The notes under the pieces were generated by a model. That model saw nothing but the letters and a program-made list of their open reading frames with translations. It searched no databases and was not told where the DNA came from. Position numbers and translations under genes: made by a program. Below are positions 1-9,014 of a stretch of 52,134 nucleotides of DNA, piece after piece. Each line of letters starts with the position of its first letter. Position 1 is the first letter of the stretch. Source of the stretch: Methanolinea sp. (GTDB lineage: Archaea > Halobacteriota > Methanomicrobia > Methanomicrobiales > Methanospirillaceae); assembly GCA_018262855.1 (NCBI GenBank), contig JADFDO010000014.1, forward strand, positions 1-52,134, given 5' to 3'.

Positions 1-717
1 CAGGAGCTTGAGGGCATACATCGAAAATGCCGTCCCCGTCAGGGCTATGAGGTGCGATCCCACGACGTGGACCTCCACGTAATGGAGAGGATGCAGGTCG
101 ATTCCATAGCTCGTGGCACTCGCATCGAGGAGCTGGCCGAAGATGAGGGCAAGGTAGAGAGGGTCCCGCACGTAGTCCCATGAGAGCAGCCACCGCATGA
201 CTGCATAGACCGCTGCGGTGGTTGCGAGGGCCATCGCAAGGATGATTGCAAGCACGTCCCAGGCGATGATGCCATTTCCTATCCCGAACCAGAGCAGGAT
301 ACTGGCGACAATAACAGCCCCTGCAATGCCAAGGGCGAGGTATCCCCTGTGGTAATCACGGATGATCCCCGCCTTCTGGAGTGTTGCGGTGATGAGGAGC
401 GATCCCGCGGTATAGATGAACATCACGAAGTAAATGAGAGGCGTGATCAGCAGGAACTGCCAGTCGGATTGGATCATCCCGGTATCCTGCACAACCCGGA
501 GAAGCCCTCCCATCACGACAAACGGAAGGGTGCAGAGGACGAAATCCCGGTCAATCCGGATGATCTCGGACCTGGAGAGCCATCGATAAATGATATATAT
601 GGCAAGGATCAGAACCAGAGCGTACGTGGTAGTGTCCACTACGTTATAGGGCTGACCGTATCGTATTGGATCGATGTAATATTTCTGTATGAAATCCCAG
701 ATCATTTCCTGATTCAT
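1..717 (-). CDS. DUF63 family integral membrane protein (C-terminus beyond the left edge)
   Basis: The minus strand is open from an ATG at 717 to the window edge, giving at least 239 residues with no stop. The N-terminus (MNQEMIWDFIQKYYIDPI, then RYGQPYNVVDTTTYAL) matches what I remember of the archaeal DUF63 membrane family. At least five hydrophobic segments follow, for example around LVLILAIYIIY, LLITPLIYFVMFIY and AVIVASILLWFGIG. Function is unknown; a multi-pass cytoplasmic-membrane protein is the safe statement. The gene is divergent from egsA, and the two ATGs form the palindrome CATATG at 715-720, so there is no intergenic space. Met5 is an alternative start. The assignment rests on recalled family sequence plus hydrophobicity. 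Confidence 0.8.
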   Translation of the reverse strand, partial: MNQEMIWDFIQKYYIDPIRYGQPYNVVDTTTYALVLILAIYIIYRWLSRSEIIRIDRDFVLCTLPFVVMGGLLRVVQDTGMIQSDWQFLLITPLIYFVMFIYTAGSLLITATLQKAGIIRDYHRGYLALGIAGAVIVASILLWFGIGNGIIAWDVLAIILAMALATTAAVYAVMRWLLSWDYVRDPLYLALIFGQLLDASATSYGIDLHPLHYVEVHVVGSHLIALTGTAFSMYALKLL

Positions 718-1797
718 ATGAGCGCGGACCCAATAAAAGTACTCAAGACCAAGGTTTTTGACAAGTCCAGGTGGATGCAGCTCCCGAGAGACGTGGTCAT
801 AGGCCATGATGTCCTCCCCCAGGTACCCGCGGTCTGCGCCGATCTCTGCCTCGATGATCCCGTGGTGGTCTTCTCGGGAACCCATACAAGGGACTTTGCC
901 GGGGAGAGAGTGGCAACACTTCTCAGGGAGCACTACGAGGTCTCGACATTCACCGTAAAAGAGATCAGCATGGAGACCATAAGGGAGGCGGAAGATCACT
1001 GTAAAGGAGCCGGGTTCCTGGTCGGGGTGGGAGGCGGACGGGTGATCGACTGCGCAAAGATCGTCTCCTACAACCTGGACCGCCAGTTCATCAGCATCCC
1101 GACCGCCGCTTCGCACGACGGGATAGCGTCCGCGAGGGCATCGGTCCCTATGGAGAACGGGAGCGTCTCCCTCGAGGCACACCCTCCCCTTGCGATCGTG
1201 GCCGATACCGGGCTGATTGCTGCCGCTCCCCACAGGCTTCTCGCGGCCGGGTGCGCCGACGTGATCTCCAATTCGACCGCGGTGCTCGACTGGGAGCTCG
1301 CCCACCGGCTGAAACACGAGGAGGTGAGCGAGTACGCGATCGCCCTCTCCCGCATGACAGCGGACCTGCTGATGAAGAACGCCCGGAGCATCAAGCCCCA
1401 CAGCGAGGAATCTGCCTGGATGGTGACAAAAGCCCTGGTCTCTTCGGGGGTTGCGATGAGCATCGCGGGGTCTTCCCGGCCCGGGTCTGGCGGTGAACAC
1501 AAGTTCGGGCACGCTCTCGAGAAGCTTGCCCCGGGGACCGCACTCCACGGGGAGGCGTGCGGGATCGGCACCATCATCGCGATGTACCTCCACGGGGGTG
1601 ACTGGAGGGCGATCCGTGACGCGCTCAGGACAATCGGGGCACCGATCACCCCGGGAGACCTGGGGATCGATGACAGCGTTGCCGCAGAAGCCCTCCTGAT
1701 GGCAAGGACGATCAGGCCCGAACGGTTCACCATCCTCGACATGGGGCTGAACCAGAGATCCGCAACCGAACTTGTGAAGATGCTGTACCAGGAGTGA
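718..1797 (+). CDS. egsA: sn-glycerol-1-phosphate dehydrogenase
   Basis: This enzyme reduces dihydroxyacetone phosphate to sn-glycerol-1-phosphate with NAD(P)H, the first committed step of archaeal ether lipid synthesis. The 359-residue product has the usual length. It shows the dinucleotide-binding segment GVGGGRVIDCAKI and the PTAASHDGIASARAS stretch. The metal-ligand neighbourhoods GGEHKFGHAL and HGEACGIGTI fit the Zn-dependent iron-alcohol-dehydrogenase/G1PDH superfamily. The frame stays open upstream to 349, but the upstream residues do not look like G1PDH and lie opposite the DUF63 gene. ATG 718 places the MQLPRDVVIGHD start motif at about residue 21, as expected. No convincing Shine-Dalgarno precedes it, so the transcript may be leaderless. 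The UPF0179 gene follows after 6 nt. Confidence 0.95.
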   Translation: MSADPIKVLKTKVFDKSRWMQLPRDVVIGHDVLPQVPAVCADLCLDDPVVVFSGTHTRDFAGERVATLLREHYEVSTFTVKEISMETIREAEDHCKGAGFLVGVGGGRVIDCAKIVSYNLDRQFISIPTAASHDGIASARASVPMENGSVSLEAHPPLAIVADTGLIAAAPHRLLAAGCADVISNSTAVLDWELAHRLKHEEVSEYAIALSRMTADLLMKNARSIKPHSEESAWMVTKALVSSGVAMSIAGSSRPGSGGEHKFGHALEKLAPGTALHGEACGIGTIIAMYLHGGDWRAIRDALRTIGAPITPGDLGIDDSVAAEALLMARTIRPERFTILDMGLNQRSATELVKMLYQE

Positions 1798-1803
1798 AAG
1801 AAC

Positions 1804-2250
1804 ATGGCCGACGTAAAACCAAAAGTGACCCTGATCGGGACCGGTATGGCCGTCCGAGACCTCGAGTTCATCTACGAGGGTGAGGCAGAGGGATGCAAAA
1901 GCTGCCAGGTCAGGAAAGCCTGCCACAATTTAAAACACGGCAGGAAGTACCGGATCGTCGCGGTCAGGAAGACCCATCATCCCTGCACCGTGCACCTTGG
2001 GGGGGCGACCGCGGTCGAGGTGGTCGAATCCCCCGTCGCTGTCTTTATCAGCGCGGATATGGCGATCAAGAACACCAGGATCGTCTTCGAGCGCTCCTGC
2101 ACACGGGAAAGCTGCGAACACTATGCATGCTGTAATCCCGAGGGGCTCATCCCGGGCGAGAAATACGTGGTCACAGAAATTCTCGGGAGCGCTCCCCCAG
2201 GATGCGAGAAGGGGCGGAACCTGCAGAGGGTGGAACTGAAAGGGGCATAA
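1804..2250 (+). CDS. UPF0179 family cysteine-rich protein
   Basis: The 148-residue archaeal protein resembles family UPF0179. The start (VTLIGTGMAVRDLEFIYEG) and the two cysteine clusters CKSCQVRKAC and CTRESCEHYACC are diagnostic in my memory of the family. The clusters suggest metal or Fe-S binding, but no activity is established. It starts 6 nt after the egsA stop and probably shares its transcript. Its 3' end is convergent with the ADP-ribosylglycohydrolase gene, with a 5-nt gap. Confidence 0.85.
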   Translation: MADVKPKVTLIGTGMAVRDLEFIYEGEAEGCKSCQVRKACHNLKHGRKYRIVAVRKTHHPCTVHLGGATAVEVVESPVAVFISADMAIKNTRIVFERSCTRESCEHYACCNPEGLIPGEKYVVTEILGSAPPGCEKGRNLQRVELKGA

Positions 2251-2255
2251 CGGTC

Positions 2256-3143
2256 TCATCCGGGGATGGCACACCAGAGCCTGTACGCCGCACGCCAGAT
2301 TCTTTCGCTCCCCGAAAGGCCTGAGAGCCAGCGCTCGGGGATGGTGTGAACCCCGTAGGAGGATCCCGCCAGCGCCCCTGTGATCGCTGCCACGGTGTCA
2401 GTGTCCCCGCCCAGGCTCACGGCCACCGGGACTGCCTCCCTGAATGATTCCGTCTCCATGAACACGGAAACGGCTGCATGGGTCGCAAGGAGCGCATCGA
2501 GGCCCGCGACCTGCGGATACGCCCCGAAGTGCCCGAGAACCGATGCCACTTCTTCGATCCGGCACTTCTGCAGCGCCCTCGCCCATGCCCTCCGTTTCGG
2601 GACCCCTCGGCACATGTCGCTCACCATGCGGTTGACAAAGGACGAACACGCTCCCGCGACGGGGTCCCGGTGAGTGAGCGCCGAGCAGGCGAACGAGCAG
2701 GCCTCCACCTCGGGCCCCGAATAGAACACCCCTATTGGTGCCCCCCGCATCACGCTCCCGTTGCTCCGGCTCCCGCCCCGTTCTTCGTGCACGATCCGGG
2801 CCGCAGCATGGAGCGGCACCCCCGCCCGCACACGCTGAAAGACCGCCCCCGACGTCGGGCCATACCAGAAAGGGGTAAGGTCAAAATCCCTGATGAGCCT
2901 CCCCATGAAGTCCTCCGGGCAGTACCCTCCGCACGACGCAAGCGACTCCGCAAGCGCAAGGGCCTGGAGAGTATCGTCAGTGTAACTCCCGGATTTCCTG
3001 GCCATCCGTCCCCCCGGCAGGAAATTCCCGGTAAATCCGGGATGCTCCGGAGTCCCTTCAAAGGGCGCACCCATCGCGTCCCCAATTGCCAGCCCCACAA
3101 GGACTCCGGCCACATACCGAATGTCGGATATAAAGGTCACCAA
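2256..3143 (-). CDS. ADP-ribosylglycohydrolase (DraG/ARH3-like)
   Basis: The enzyme family removes ADP-ribose from proteins or small molecules using a binuclear Mg centre. The metal-binding signatures are visible: GDAMGAPFE at residues 21-29, TDDT at 55-58 and GGDTDTVAA near residue 250. The 295-residue length is normal. The start is uncertain. The longest frame begins with TTG at 3143 or GTG at 3140, but a TATA-like stretch (about 3146-3155) is too close for that. A leaderless GTG at 3113, starting just before the conserved GVLVGLAIGDAMG, would fit both the promoter and the family N-terminus. The gene is divergent from UPF0058. The physiological substrate cannot be inferred. Confidence 0.9.
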   Translation of the reverse strand: MVTFISDIRYVAGVLVGLAIGDAMGAPFEGTPEHPGFTGNFLPGGRMARKSGSYTDDTLQALALAESLASCGGYCPEDFMGRLIRDFDLTPFWYGPTSGAVFQRVRAGVPLHAAARIVHEERGGSRSNGSVMRGAPIGVFYSGPEVEACSFACSALTHRDPVAGACSSFVNRMVSDMCRGVPKRRAWARALQKCRIEEVASVLGHFGAYPQVAGLDALLATHAAVSVFMETESFREAVPVAVSLGGDTDTVAAITGALAGSSYGVHTIPERWLSGLSGSERIWRAAYRLWCAIPG

Positions 3144-3145
3144 TA

Positions 3146-3155
3146 AACTATATGG
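3146..3155. promoter_or_regulatory. TATA-like element between divergent genes
   Basis: An A/T-rich core, AACTATATGG, lies between the ADP-ribosylglycohydrolase and UPF0058 starts and reads similarly on both strands. It is about 40 nt upstream of the UPF0058 GTG. It could also serve a leaderless transcript of the opposite gene if that gene starts at 3113. Called by eye only. Confidence 0.4.
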
Positions 3156-3193
3156 TATCAGGAAAATAGTCTTGATTCTAAGAAGGTGATTGT

Positions 3194-3460
3194 GTGCAAA
3201 AGGAAGAACTTCTCCATCTCCACATGCTGATGATTCACATCAAGAAATACTACGAAACCATCACCAACCAGGAAATTCCCACCAACCGCTACAATTCACT
3301 TGAAATCTCTCCTGTGCATATCCACAAGAATAAAAAATGCCACAAGGATGCCATCCTTGCCCTTGGCGACGAGATCGTCAACCACATAAGGGGCGACCAG
3401 ATGGTTCCAGTCGGATATTCCTCCGATGCGGTATCTGAGACGGTAGCAGCCGAACACTAA
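3194..3460 (+). CDS. UPF0058 family protein
   Basis: The 88-residue protein starts with MQKEELLHLHMLMIHIKKYYE and contains the SPVHIHKNKKCHKDAILALGDEI segment that I associate with archaeal family UPF0058. Function is unknown; the His/Cys-rich centre could bind metal. The GTG start is supported by an AAGGTG ribosome-binding site at 3183-3188. The elp3 gene follows after 6 nt, so the two are probably co-transcribed. Confidence 0.85.
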   Translation: MQKEELLHLHMLMIHIKKYYETITNQEIPTNRYNSLEISPVHIHKNKKCHKDAILALGDEIVNHIRGDQMVPVGYSSDAVSETVAAEH

Positions 3461-3466
3461 TCTTTT

Positions 3467-5041
3467 ATGCACGACCCCGATATCTCCCGCGAGATACTCG
3501 AGGTCCTGTGCTCCCGGGTGGTGCTCCCGGGAGACGTCACACGGATAAAGATAGAGATCTGCAGGAAACACGGCGCTCCAGGGGTGCCGAAGAACTCGGC
3601 ACTCCTTGCCGCGGCACTGCCTGAAGAACGCGAACGGCTCATTGAACTCCTGCGTGTCAAGCCAACAAGGACCCTTTCCGGCGTTGCGCCCGTGGCAGTG
3701 ATGACCTCACCCTTCCCGTGCCCGCACGGAAAGTGCCTCCCCTGCCCAGGCGGCCCGGATCACCCCTTCCAGTCACCGCAGAGCTATACCGGCGAGGAGC
3801 CAGCCGCACTCCGTGCACGGGAACACGGGTATGATCCCTATGCACAGGTCAGGGCACGGCTGGAGCAGTTCGAATTGCTGGGCCACCACGTCGATAAGGT
3901 GGAGCTCATCGTCATGGGAGGGACCATGACCGCGAGACCCGCTGACTACCAGGAATGGTTCGTCTCATCCTGTATCCGGGCTATGAACGAATACAGGGGG
4001 CACCACCCGGGGACTGCCGCGGACCAGATCTCGATCTTCAGGCAGAACGAGTACTCCCCGGTCCGGTGCGTGGCAACAACCTTCGAGACGAGGCCCGACT
4101 GGGCGCAAAGAGAGCATATCGACCGGATGCTTGCGCTCGGCGTCACCAAGGTCGAACTCGGTGTCCAGCACCTTGATGACCGTATCCTCGCGTTCAACCG
4201 GAGAGGCTGCACCGTGGCCGACACGATTGAGGCCAACCGGATGCTCCGGGACGCAGGGATCAAGGTGGGATTCCATATGATGCCGAACCTCCCGGGGAGC
4301 AGTATTGAGTCTGACAGGTGGATGTTCCGCGAACTGTGGGAGAACCCCTCCTTCAGGCCCGATTTCCTCAAGATATACCCGACCCTGGTCACGCCGGGAT
4401 CCGAGATCGAATCGCTCTGGAAGAAGGGCGAATACGCTCCCTACGATGAGGACGATCTCATCGATCTCGTCGCATACGGCAAATCGCTTCTCCCTGAGTA
4501 TGTCCGCCTCCAGAGGATCCAGCGGGACATCCCGGCAAAGCTGATCGTCGCAGGTTCGCGCCACAGCAATTTCCGGCAGCTCTGCAGGGAGCGCCTTCAT
4601 GCTCTCGGGAAGCGATGCCGGTGCATCCGCTGCCGGGAGGCAGGGAGATCACCTGGTGGCGGGGAGATCACGTTCAGGAACGAGCGCTACTCGTGCACGG
4701 GGGGAACCGAGTACTTCCTCTCCGCCGTATCCGGGGACTCCCTTGTGGGATTCGCCCGCCTGCGGTGCGGGGGAACACGGTGGCGTGAAGAGATCCTGGA
4801 TGCGGCTCTTCTCAGGGAACTCCACGTGTACGGGAGTATCGTCCCCCTCGGGAGCTCCCCCGCCCCGGACCAGCGCCAGCACAGGCGGTTCGGCCGGATG
4901 CTGCTGTCACGTGCGGAAGAGACGGCACGTGCTGAAGGATACCGCGAGATCGCGGTCATGAGCGGGATCGGGGTGAGGCCGTACTACAGGCGTCATGGAT
5001 ATGAGCGGCGGGGCCCATACATGCACAGGAGACTTGCATGA
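3467..5041 (+). CDS. elp3: Elp3-type tRNA uridine(34) acetyltransferase (radical SAM + GNAT)
   Basis: Archaeal Elp3 uses acetyl-CoA and SAM to start carboxymethylation of wobble U34 in tRNA. The 524-residue product has the full two-domain architecture. The radical-SAM cluster motif CPHGKCLPC supplies C85, C90 and C93, followed by the MGGTMTARP segment and a TIM-barrel core. A C-terminal GNAT domain ends in GVRPYYRRHGYERRGPYM, with the acetyl-CoA loop near QHRRFGRMLL. The stop overlaps the priS start by 4 nt (ATGA), suggesting translational coupling. Confidence 0.95.
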   Translation: MHDPDISREILEVLCSRVVLPGDVTRIKIEICRKHGAPGVPKNSALLAAALPEERERLIELLRVKPTRTLSGVAPVAVMTSPFPCPHGKCLPCPGGPDHPFQSPQSYTGEEPAALRAREHGYDPYAQVRARLEQFELLGHHVDKVELIVMGGTMTARPADYQEWFVSSCIRAMNEYRGHHPGTAADQISIFRQNEYSPVRCVATTFETRPDWAQREHIDRMLALGVTKVELGVQHLDDRILAFNRRGCTVADTIEANRMLRDAGIKVGFHMMPNLPGSSIESDRWMFRELWENPSFRPDFLKIYPTLVTPGSEIESLWKKGEYAPYDEDDLIDLVAYGKSLLPEYVRLQRIQRDIPAKLIVAGSRHSNFRQLCRERLHALGKRCRCIRCREAGRSPGGGEITFRNERYSCTGGTEYFLSAVSGDSLVGFARLRCGGTRWREEILDAALLRELHVYGSIVPLGSSPAPDQRQHRRFGRMLLSRAEETARAEGYREIAVMSGIGVRPYYRRHGYERRGPYMHRRLA

Positions 5042-6204
5042 AGGCGGCTACCCTCGAATTCCTGCGCCAGCGGTTCGCCGAGTACTACGGGAAGGAACAA
5101 CTCCTCTCCCCTTCGTCAATCCCCCAGCGGGAATGGGCCTTCGTCTTCTTCGACCCCGAGTATCCCGATATCCGGATGCGAAGGCACCTCGGGTTCGAGA
5201 ACAGGGACGAGGTGTTCTCCTATATCAGGGGGATGGTGCCCGCGCACAGTTATTATTCCACTGCGTATTACGCGAGACCCGGTGCACCCACGATGCAGGA
5301 GAAGGAGTGGCTCGGGGCAGACCTGATCTTTGACCTTGATGCCGACCATATCATGAGAGGGCCCTACGACCTGATGCTTCTCAGGGTCCGCGAGGAGACT
5401 GAGAAACTCCTCGGGATGCTCACCGGTGAACTCGGGTTTCCGGACCGTGAGATCGAAGTCGTCTTCTCCGGGGGGAGAGGCTACCATGTCCACGTCCATG
5501 ACCTTTCGGTCAGGAACTGGGGGAGCAGCGAGCGGAGGGAACTGATCGACTACGTCTGCGGGATCGGCCTTGATCCCGCCAGGATACTCGCCCACCGGAC
5601 ACCTTCGCCCCGCGGATGGCACCACCGATATATATCTGCACTCCACGAGTACTTCCTATGGCTTTCAGGTCTCCCGGAGAAGGAGCGGCTGGCAGCGATC
5701 ACGGACCTCGAGGGGGTGGGAAAAGCGACCGGTGAGGAGTTTCTCCGACGCCTCGACGAGGTCAAATCCCTCATCGAAGAGAATCCCGGATCGCTCAACC
5801 TCCGGGACGCGGTACTTGCAAAGGTGATCCGCGGGCTTACATTGCAGAAAGAGGGCGAGTTCGCCACATCGCTCCGCAGGAAGGCTGCGCTTGCGGACGA
5901 GCCTGTAACCACCGACACCAAGAGGCTTATCCGCCTGCCATCCTCCCTCCACGGGGGAAGCGGGTTTCGGGTTACTCCCGTCGCTACTGGAGATCTTCCG
6001 GAGTTCAACCCCCTGGTTGATGCGGTCGTCTTCGGAGAGCGAGTCGTGAAGGTTGACGTATCATTTTCGCTCTCGATGCCCATTCTCGGGTCGAGCTATC
6101 GCCTGGAGAAGGGCACGGTTGCCGTCCCGGAGGCACTCGCGGTCTTCCTCTGCTGCCGTGGCGCGGCGGAGATTGCAGGAGGAGGGGCCCGTGCACCTGG
6201 ATGA
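5038..6204 (+). CDS. priS: DNA primase small (catalytic) subunit
   Basis: PriS is the catalytic subunit of the archaeal/eukaryotic-type primase that makes RNA/DNA primers. The catalytic aspartates lie in LIFDLDADH (D99, D101). The nucleotide-binding motif SGGRGYH is at 144-150. The later RLPSSLHGGSGFRV segment is also typical. At 388 residues the length is normal. Its ATG overlaps the elp3 stop, and its 3' end overlaps the GINS start by 14 nt. The large subunit priL is not in this window. Confidence 0.96.
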   Translation: MKAATLEFLRQRFAEYYGKEQLLSPSSIPQREWAFVFFDPEYPDIRMRRHLGFENRDEVFSYIRGMVPAHSYYSTAYYARPGAPTMQEKEWLGADLIFDLDADHIMRGPYDLMLLRVREETEKLLGMLTGELGFPDREIEVVFSGGRGYHVHVHDLSVRNWGSSERRELIDYVCGIGLDPARILAHRTPSPRGWHHRYISALHEYFLWLSGLPEKERLAAITDLEGVGKATGEEFLRRLDEVKSLIEENPGSLNLRDAVLAKVIRGLTLQKEGEFATSLRRKAALADEPVTTDTKRLIRLPSSLHGGSGFRVTPVATGDLPEFNPLVDAVVFGERVVKVDVSFSLSMPILGSSYRLEKGTVAVPEALAVFLCCRGAAEIAGGGARAPG

Positions 6205-6811
6205 ACTGCGGATCATTCTCCTCTCGGAGCGGGAGACGGGGCGCCTCGTACAGATCCAGAAGGACCTCTTCGTATCTGCCGGAAAGAGCCTCGGGGAACT
6301 GTATACCGGCCTTTATGCCTGCGAAGATCCCTTCTCAGACGAAGCCAGGGTCCTGATCGAACGGATCAGCGCAATCAGGGAGACCCTCTCGGACCTCTAC
6401 CGGATCCGGGCAGAGAAGATACTCTCCCTTGCCCGCACCCAGGAAGAGGGGAGTTATATCGACCGGGAGGAACTGAAAAAGATGCTGCCCGAAGAGAAGG
6501 ACATGTTCGACCAGGTGGTCCTCTCACTGGAGCAGGCACGGTGCCGGCTCGTGGAGGGTGCCATGCCAAGGGTTCCGCCCCGCCCGGGGAAGGAACGTGA
6601 GGGAGAGCCCTGCGCCGCAGTGCTTGCACAGGACGCCCAGGACCTCCCACGGTTCGTGGTCACACGGGTACTGCAGGACATGGAGCCCTTCATGGGGGTT
6701 GACGGCCGGATCTATGCACTCCGGCAGGAAGACCTCGTGACCCTCCCGGAGAGGAATGCCGAGGTTCTCTGTGAGCGCAACATAGTCTTAAATATCAACC
6801 CGGGCAAATAA
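6191..6811 (+). CDS. GINS complex protein (archaeal Gins51/15-type)
   Basis: GINS joins MCM and the RecJ/Cdc45-like protein in the archaeal replicative helicase complex. The 206-residue product has a helical N-terminal half ([17 protein letters not shown] onward) and a C-terminal small domain ([18 protein letters not shown], then [19 protein letters not shown]), the order of Gins51-type proteins. The adjacency to priS is a common archaeal arrangement. The frame is open further upstream, but GTG 6191 has a strong GGAGGAGGGG ribosome-binding site at 6179-6188 and gives the expected N-terminus. The proposed start lies inside the 3' end of priS. Confidence 0.85.
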   Translation: MHLDELRIILLSERETGRLVQIQKDLFVSAGKSLGELYTGLYACEDPFSDEARVLIERISAIRETLSDLYRIRAEKILSLARTQEEGSYIDREELKKMLPEEKDMFDQVVLSLEQARCRLVEGAMPRVPPRPGKEREGEPCAAVLAQDAQDLPRFVVTRVLQDMEPFMGVDGRIYALRQEDLVTLPERNAEVLCERNIVLNINPGK

Positions 6812-6848
6812 TACTGATATTCGATATCCTGAATACGAGGTCAGTTCT

Positions 6849-7127
6849 ATGAAAATGCCAGTAAAATTCAAGACATACTGCCCGTTCTGCCGCAGCCATC
6901 AGGTCCATGAGGTGGAGAAGGTCAAGAAGAGCAAGACCACAGGTCTCCACTGGATCGACCGGCAGAAGGCGAGGAGGAGCAGCGTGGGCAGCATGGGGAA
7001 GTTCTCGAAGGTGCCCGGAGGGGACAAGCCCACCAAGAAGATCAACGTGAGATACCGGTGTGTCACCTGCAAGAAGGCACACCTCCGGGCAGGATTCCGG
7101 GCAGGCAAGTTCGAGCTGAAGGAGTGA
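6849..7127 (+). CDS. rpl44e: 50S ribosomal protein L44e
   Basis: The 92-residue zinc-ribbon protein of the large subunit has two CxxC pairs (YCPFCRSH and RCVTCKKAH) and the conserved [13 protein letters not shown] and GKFSKVPGG segments. The start ATG is preceded by GAGGT. The S27e gene follows after 5 nt. L44e-S27e-aIF2alpha-Nop10 is a well-known conserved archaeal gene order. Confidence 0.97.
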   Translation: MKMPVKFKTYCPFCRSHQVHEVEKVKKSKTTGLHWIDRQKARRSSVGSMGKFSKVPGGDKPTKKINVRYRCVTCKKAHLRAGFRAGKFELKE

Positions 7128-7132
7128 AGAGC

Positions 7133-7321
7133 ATGGTCAGACAACTTCGTGAGAACCGAAGCAAATTTTTCAGGGTCAAGTGCCCCGAATGCGACAACGA
7201 GCAGGTCGTCTTCGAGAAGGCAAGCACCGTCGTGGACTGCGTGGTCTGTGGCAAGGTCCTTGCCGAGCCTTCCGGTGGAAAGGCAGACGTAAAGGCAGAG
7301 ATCCTGGCAACGCTCGAGTGA
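7133..7321 (+). CDS. rps27e: 30S ribosomal protein S27e
   Basis: The 62-residue zinc-ribbon ribosomal protein has CPEC and CVVC pairs binding the structural zinc and the signature FRVKCPECDNEQVVFEKAS. The frame extends upstream into L44e, but ATG 7133 gives the normal N-terminus MVRQLRENRSKFF and a gap of 5 nt from the L44e stop. Confidence 0.97.
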   Translation: MVRQLRENRSKFFRVKCPECDNEQVVFEKASTVVDCVVCGKVLAEPSGGKADVKAEILATLE

Positions 7322-7330
7322 TTGAGTCTC

Positions 7331-8116
7331 ATGAGCGAGAGAGAATGGCCTGAATCGGGGGAACTCGTCGTCTGCACGGTCAAGGACGTCAAGGATTTTG
7401 CAGCCTTCGTCAACCTCGACGAGTACCCGGGAAGGGTCGGCCTTATCCCGATCTCTGAGGTCGCGACCGGGTGGATCAAGTACATCCGCGACCATATACG
7501 GGAGGGCCAGAAGGTGGTCTGCAAGGTCCTTCACGTTGAAACGCAGAGGGGGCATATCGATCTCTCGCTCAAAGACGTGAACGAGCACCAGCACAGGGAG
7601 AAGATCCGGGAATGGAAGAACGAATCGAAAGCCCGCAAGTGGATAGGGTTTGCGGCCCAGGCTGCCGGTGAAAAGCCCGAGGCCATAGAGGATGCCATCT
7701 ATTCCCATTACGGCGATCTCTACTCGGTGTTCGAGGATATCGTGAACGGCGAGCGGTCCCTCGATCCGCTCAATCTCTCACCCGGTGTTGTCTCAGCGCT
7801 GCAGCAGGTCGCAAGGGACAACGTGAAAGTGCCCAGGGTCGCGGTCGGCGGGAACATCATCCTCACCTCCACAAAACCCGACGGTGTGAACATCATCAGG
7901 AGGGCTCTCCGGAGTGCGGAGCCGAAGATCCCCGGTGTCGATATCGAGATCTCATACCTTGGAGCGCCGACCTATCGCATCAAGGTCACCGCCCGCGATT
8001 ACAAGACTGCCGAGAAGGCCGTTGAGAAGGCCGCCTCGGCCGCAATCGGTGTCGTGGAGCGGGCCGGTGGAGAAGGGAAGTTCATCAAGAAGCCCAAGTC
8101 CGGGAAGACAGTATGA
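7331..8116 (+). CDS. eif2a: Translation initiation factor aIF2 alpha subunit
   Basis: This is the alpha subunit of the heterotrimeric aIF2 that delivers initiator Met-tRNA to the small ribosomal subunit. The 261-residue chain has an N-terminal S1 domain ([19 protein letters not shown] to [10 protein letters not shown]), a helical middle domain and a C-terminal alpha/beta domain ([20 protein letters not shown]). A TTG at 7322 is in frame, but ATG 7331 gives the typical start [14 protein letters not shown]. Its stop overlaps the nop10 ATG by 4 nt. Confidence 0.97.
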   Translation: MSEREWPESGELVVCTVKDVKDFAAFVNLDEYPGRVGLIPISEVATGWIKYIRDHIREGQKVVCKVLHVETQRGHIDLSLKDVNEHQHREKIREWKNESKARKWIGFAAQAAGEKPEAIEDAIYSHYGDLYSVFEDIVNGERSLDPLNLSPGVVSALQQVARDNVKVPRVAVGGNIILTSTKPDGVNIIRRALRSAEPKIPGVDIEISYLGAPTYRIKVTARDYKTAEKAVEKAASAAIGVVERAGGEGKFIKKPKSGKTV

Positions 8117-8274
8117 GCGGTCGCCTGAGACGGTGCCCAGGTGACCGGACCTATACCCTCAAGCCCGTCTGTCCTGTGTGCGGAAAACCCACGGTGACAG
8201 CCCACCCTGCCCGTTTTTCACCGCAGGACCGTTACGGGAAGTACCGCCTGGAGATGAGGACATGGACGAGATAA
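8113..8274 (+). CDS. nop10: H/ACA ribonucleoprotein protein Nop10
   Basis: This is a 53-residue Nop10 homologue, a small zinc-binding subunit of the archaeal H/ACA RNP that guides pseudouridylation. The sequence begins [20 protein letters not shown] and continues with [20 protein letters not shown]. The Cys residues (CPGD, CPVCG) and the [14 protein letters not shown] tail are hallmarks. Its ATG overlaps the aIF2alpha stop, and its 3' end overlaps the PAC2 gene by 13 nt. Read directly from the bases. Confidence 0.93.
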   Translation: MSGRLRRCPGDRTYTLKPVCPVCGKPTVTAHPARFSPQDRYGKYRLEMRTWTR

Positions 8275-9014
8275 CGGTCCGGTATCTCGGAGCAGGACCA
8301 GGCGAGATCTCCGCCCCGGTCCTGATCGAGGGACTTCCCGGGATCGGCCATGTGGGAAAGCTCGTCGCTGAGCACATGATCCACGAGCTCGGCGCACGCA
8401 AGGTCGCGGAGATCGAATCCATCTTCTTCCCGCCCCAGGTGATAATCCAGGAGAACGGCACGGTAAGGCTCGCAAACAACGAGATCCACTACTTCGAAGG
8501 AGAGGAGAGAAGCCTCCTCTTCCTGGTGGGAGACTACCAGAGCACATCTGCAGAGGGGCACTACCTCCTTGCTGACACCTTCCTGTCGATTGCCGAAGAC
8601 CTTGGAGTCTCGACGATCTATACCCTCGGGGGATACGGCGTCGGGCACCTCGTCGAAATCCCAAGAGTGCTCGCGGCGGTGAACCAGGAGATACTCCGCG
8701 AGCCACTCGAGGCTGCAGGGGCAGTGATCAGCCCTGATGAGCCCGGTGGCGGGATCATAGGCGCTGCAGGACTGATGCTCGGTCTCGGAAGTGCACGGGG
8801 GATCGACGGGATCTGCCTGATGGGGGAGACCTCAGGATACCTCGTGGATCCAAAAAGCGCTGCAGCAGTCCTCAACGTGCTCTGTAACCTTCTCGACCTG
8901 AATGTCGATGCGACAACCCTCCAGCAGCGGGGGATCGAGATGGAGCACATGATCGAAAAACTGGTTGACACCCAGCGGGCAACCGAGAGCGACGAGTTGC
9001 GGTACATTGTCTGA
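8262..9014 (+). CDS. PAC2 family protein (proteasome assembly chaperone-like)
   Basis: The 250-residue protein of the PAC2/PbaB family contains [20 protein letters not shown], the family's N-terminal signature, and [14 protein letters not shown] further on. Archaeal members resemble eukaryotic proteasome assembly chaperones. A role in proteasome assembly is inferred from family only. ATG 8262 lies inside the end of nop10 (13-nt overlap), continuing the translational cluster. The 3' end overlaps the next gene by 8 nt if that gene begins at TTG 9007. Confidence 0.88.
   Translation: MDEITVRYLGAGPGEISAPVLIEGLPGIGHVGKLVAEHMIHELGARKVAEIESIFFPPQVIIQENGTVRLANNEIHYFEGEERSLLFLVGDYQSTSAEGHYLLADTFLSIAEDLGVSTIYTLGGYGVGHLVEIPRVLAAVNQEILREPLEAAGAVISPDEPGGGIIGAAGLMLGLGSARGIDGICLMGETSGYLVDPKSAAAVLNVLCNLLDLNVDATTLQQRGIEMEHMIEKLVDTQRATESDELRYIV

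Noticed and set aside
1068-1871. Long minus-strand open frame (267 codons) opposite egsA
   Set aside because: It mirrors the strongly conserved egsA frame in GC-rich DNA and has no recognisable family; the sense gene explains the sequence.
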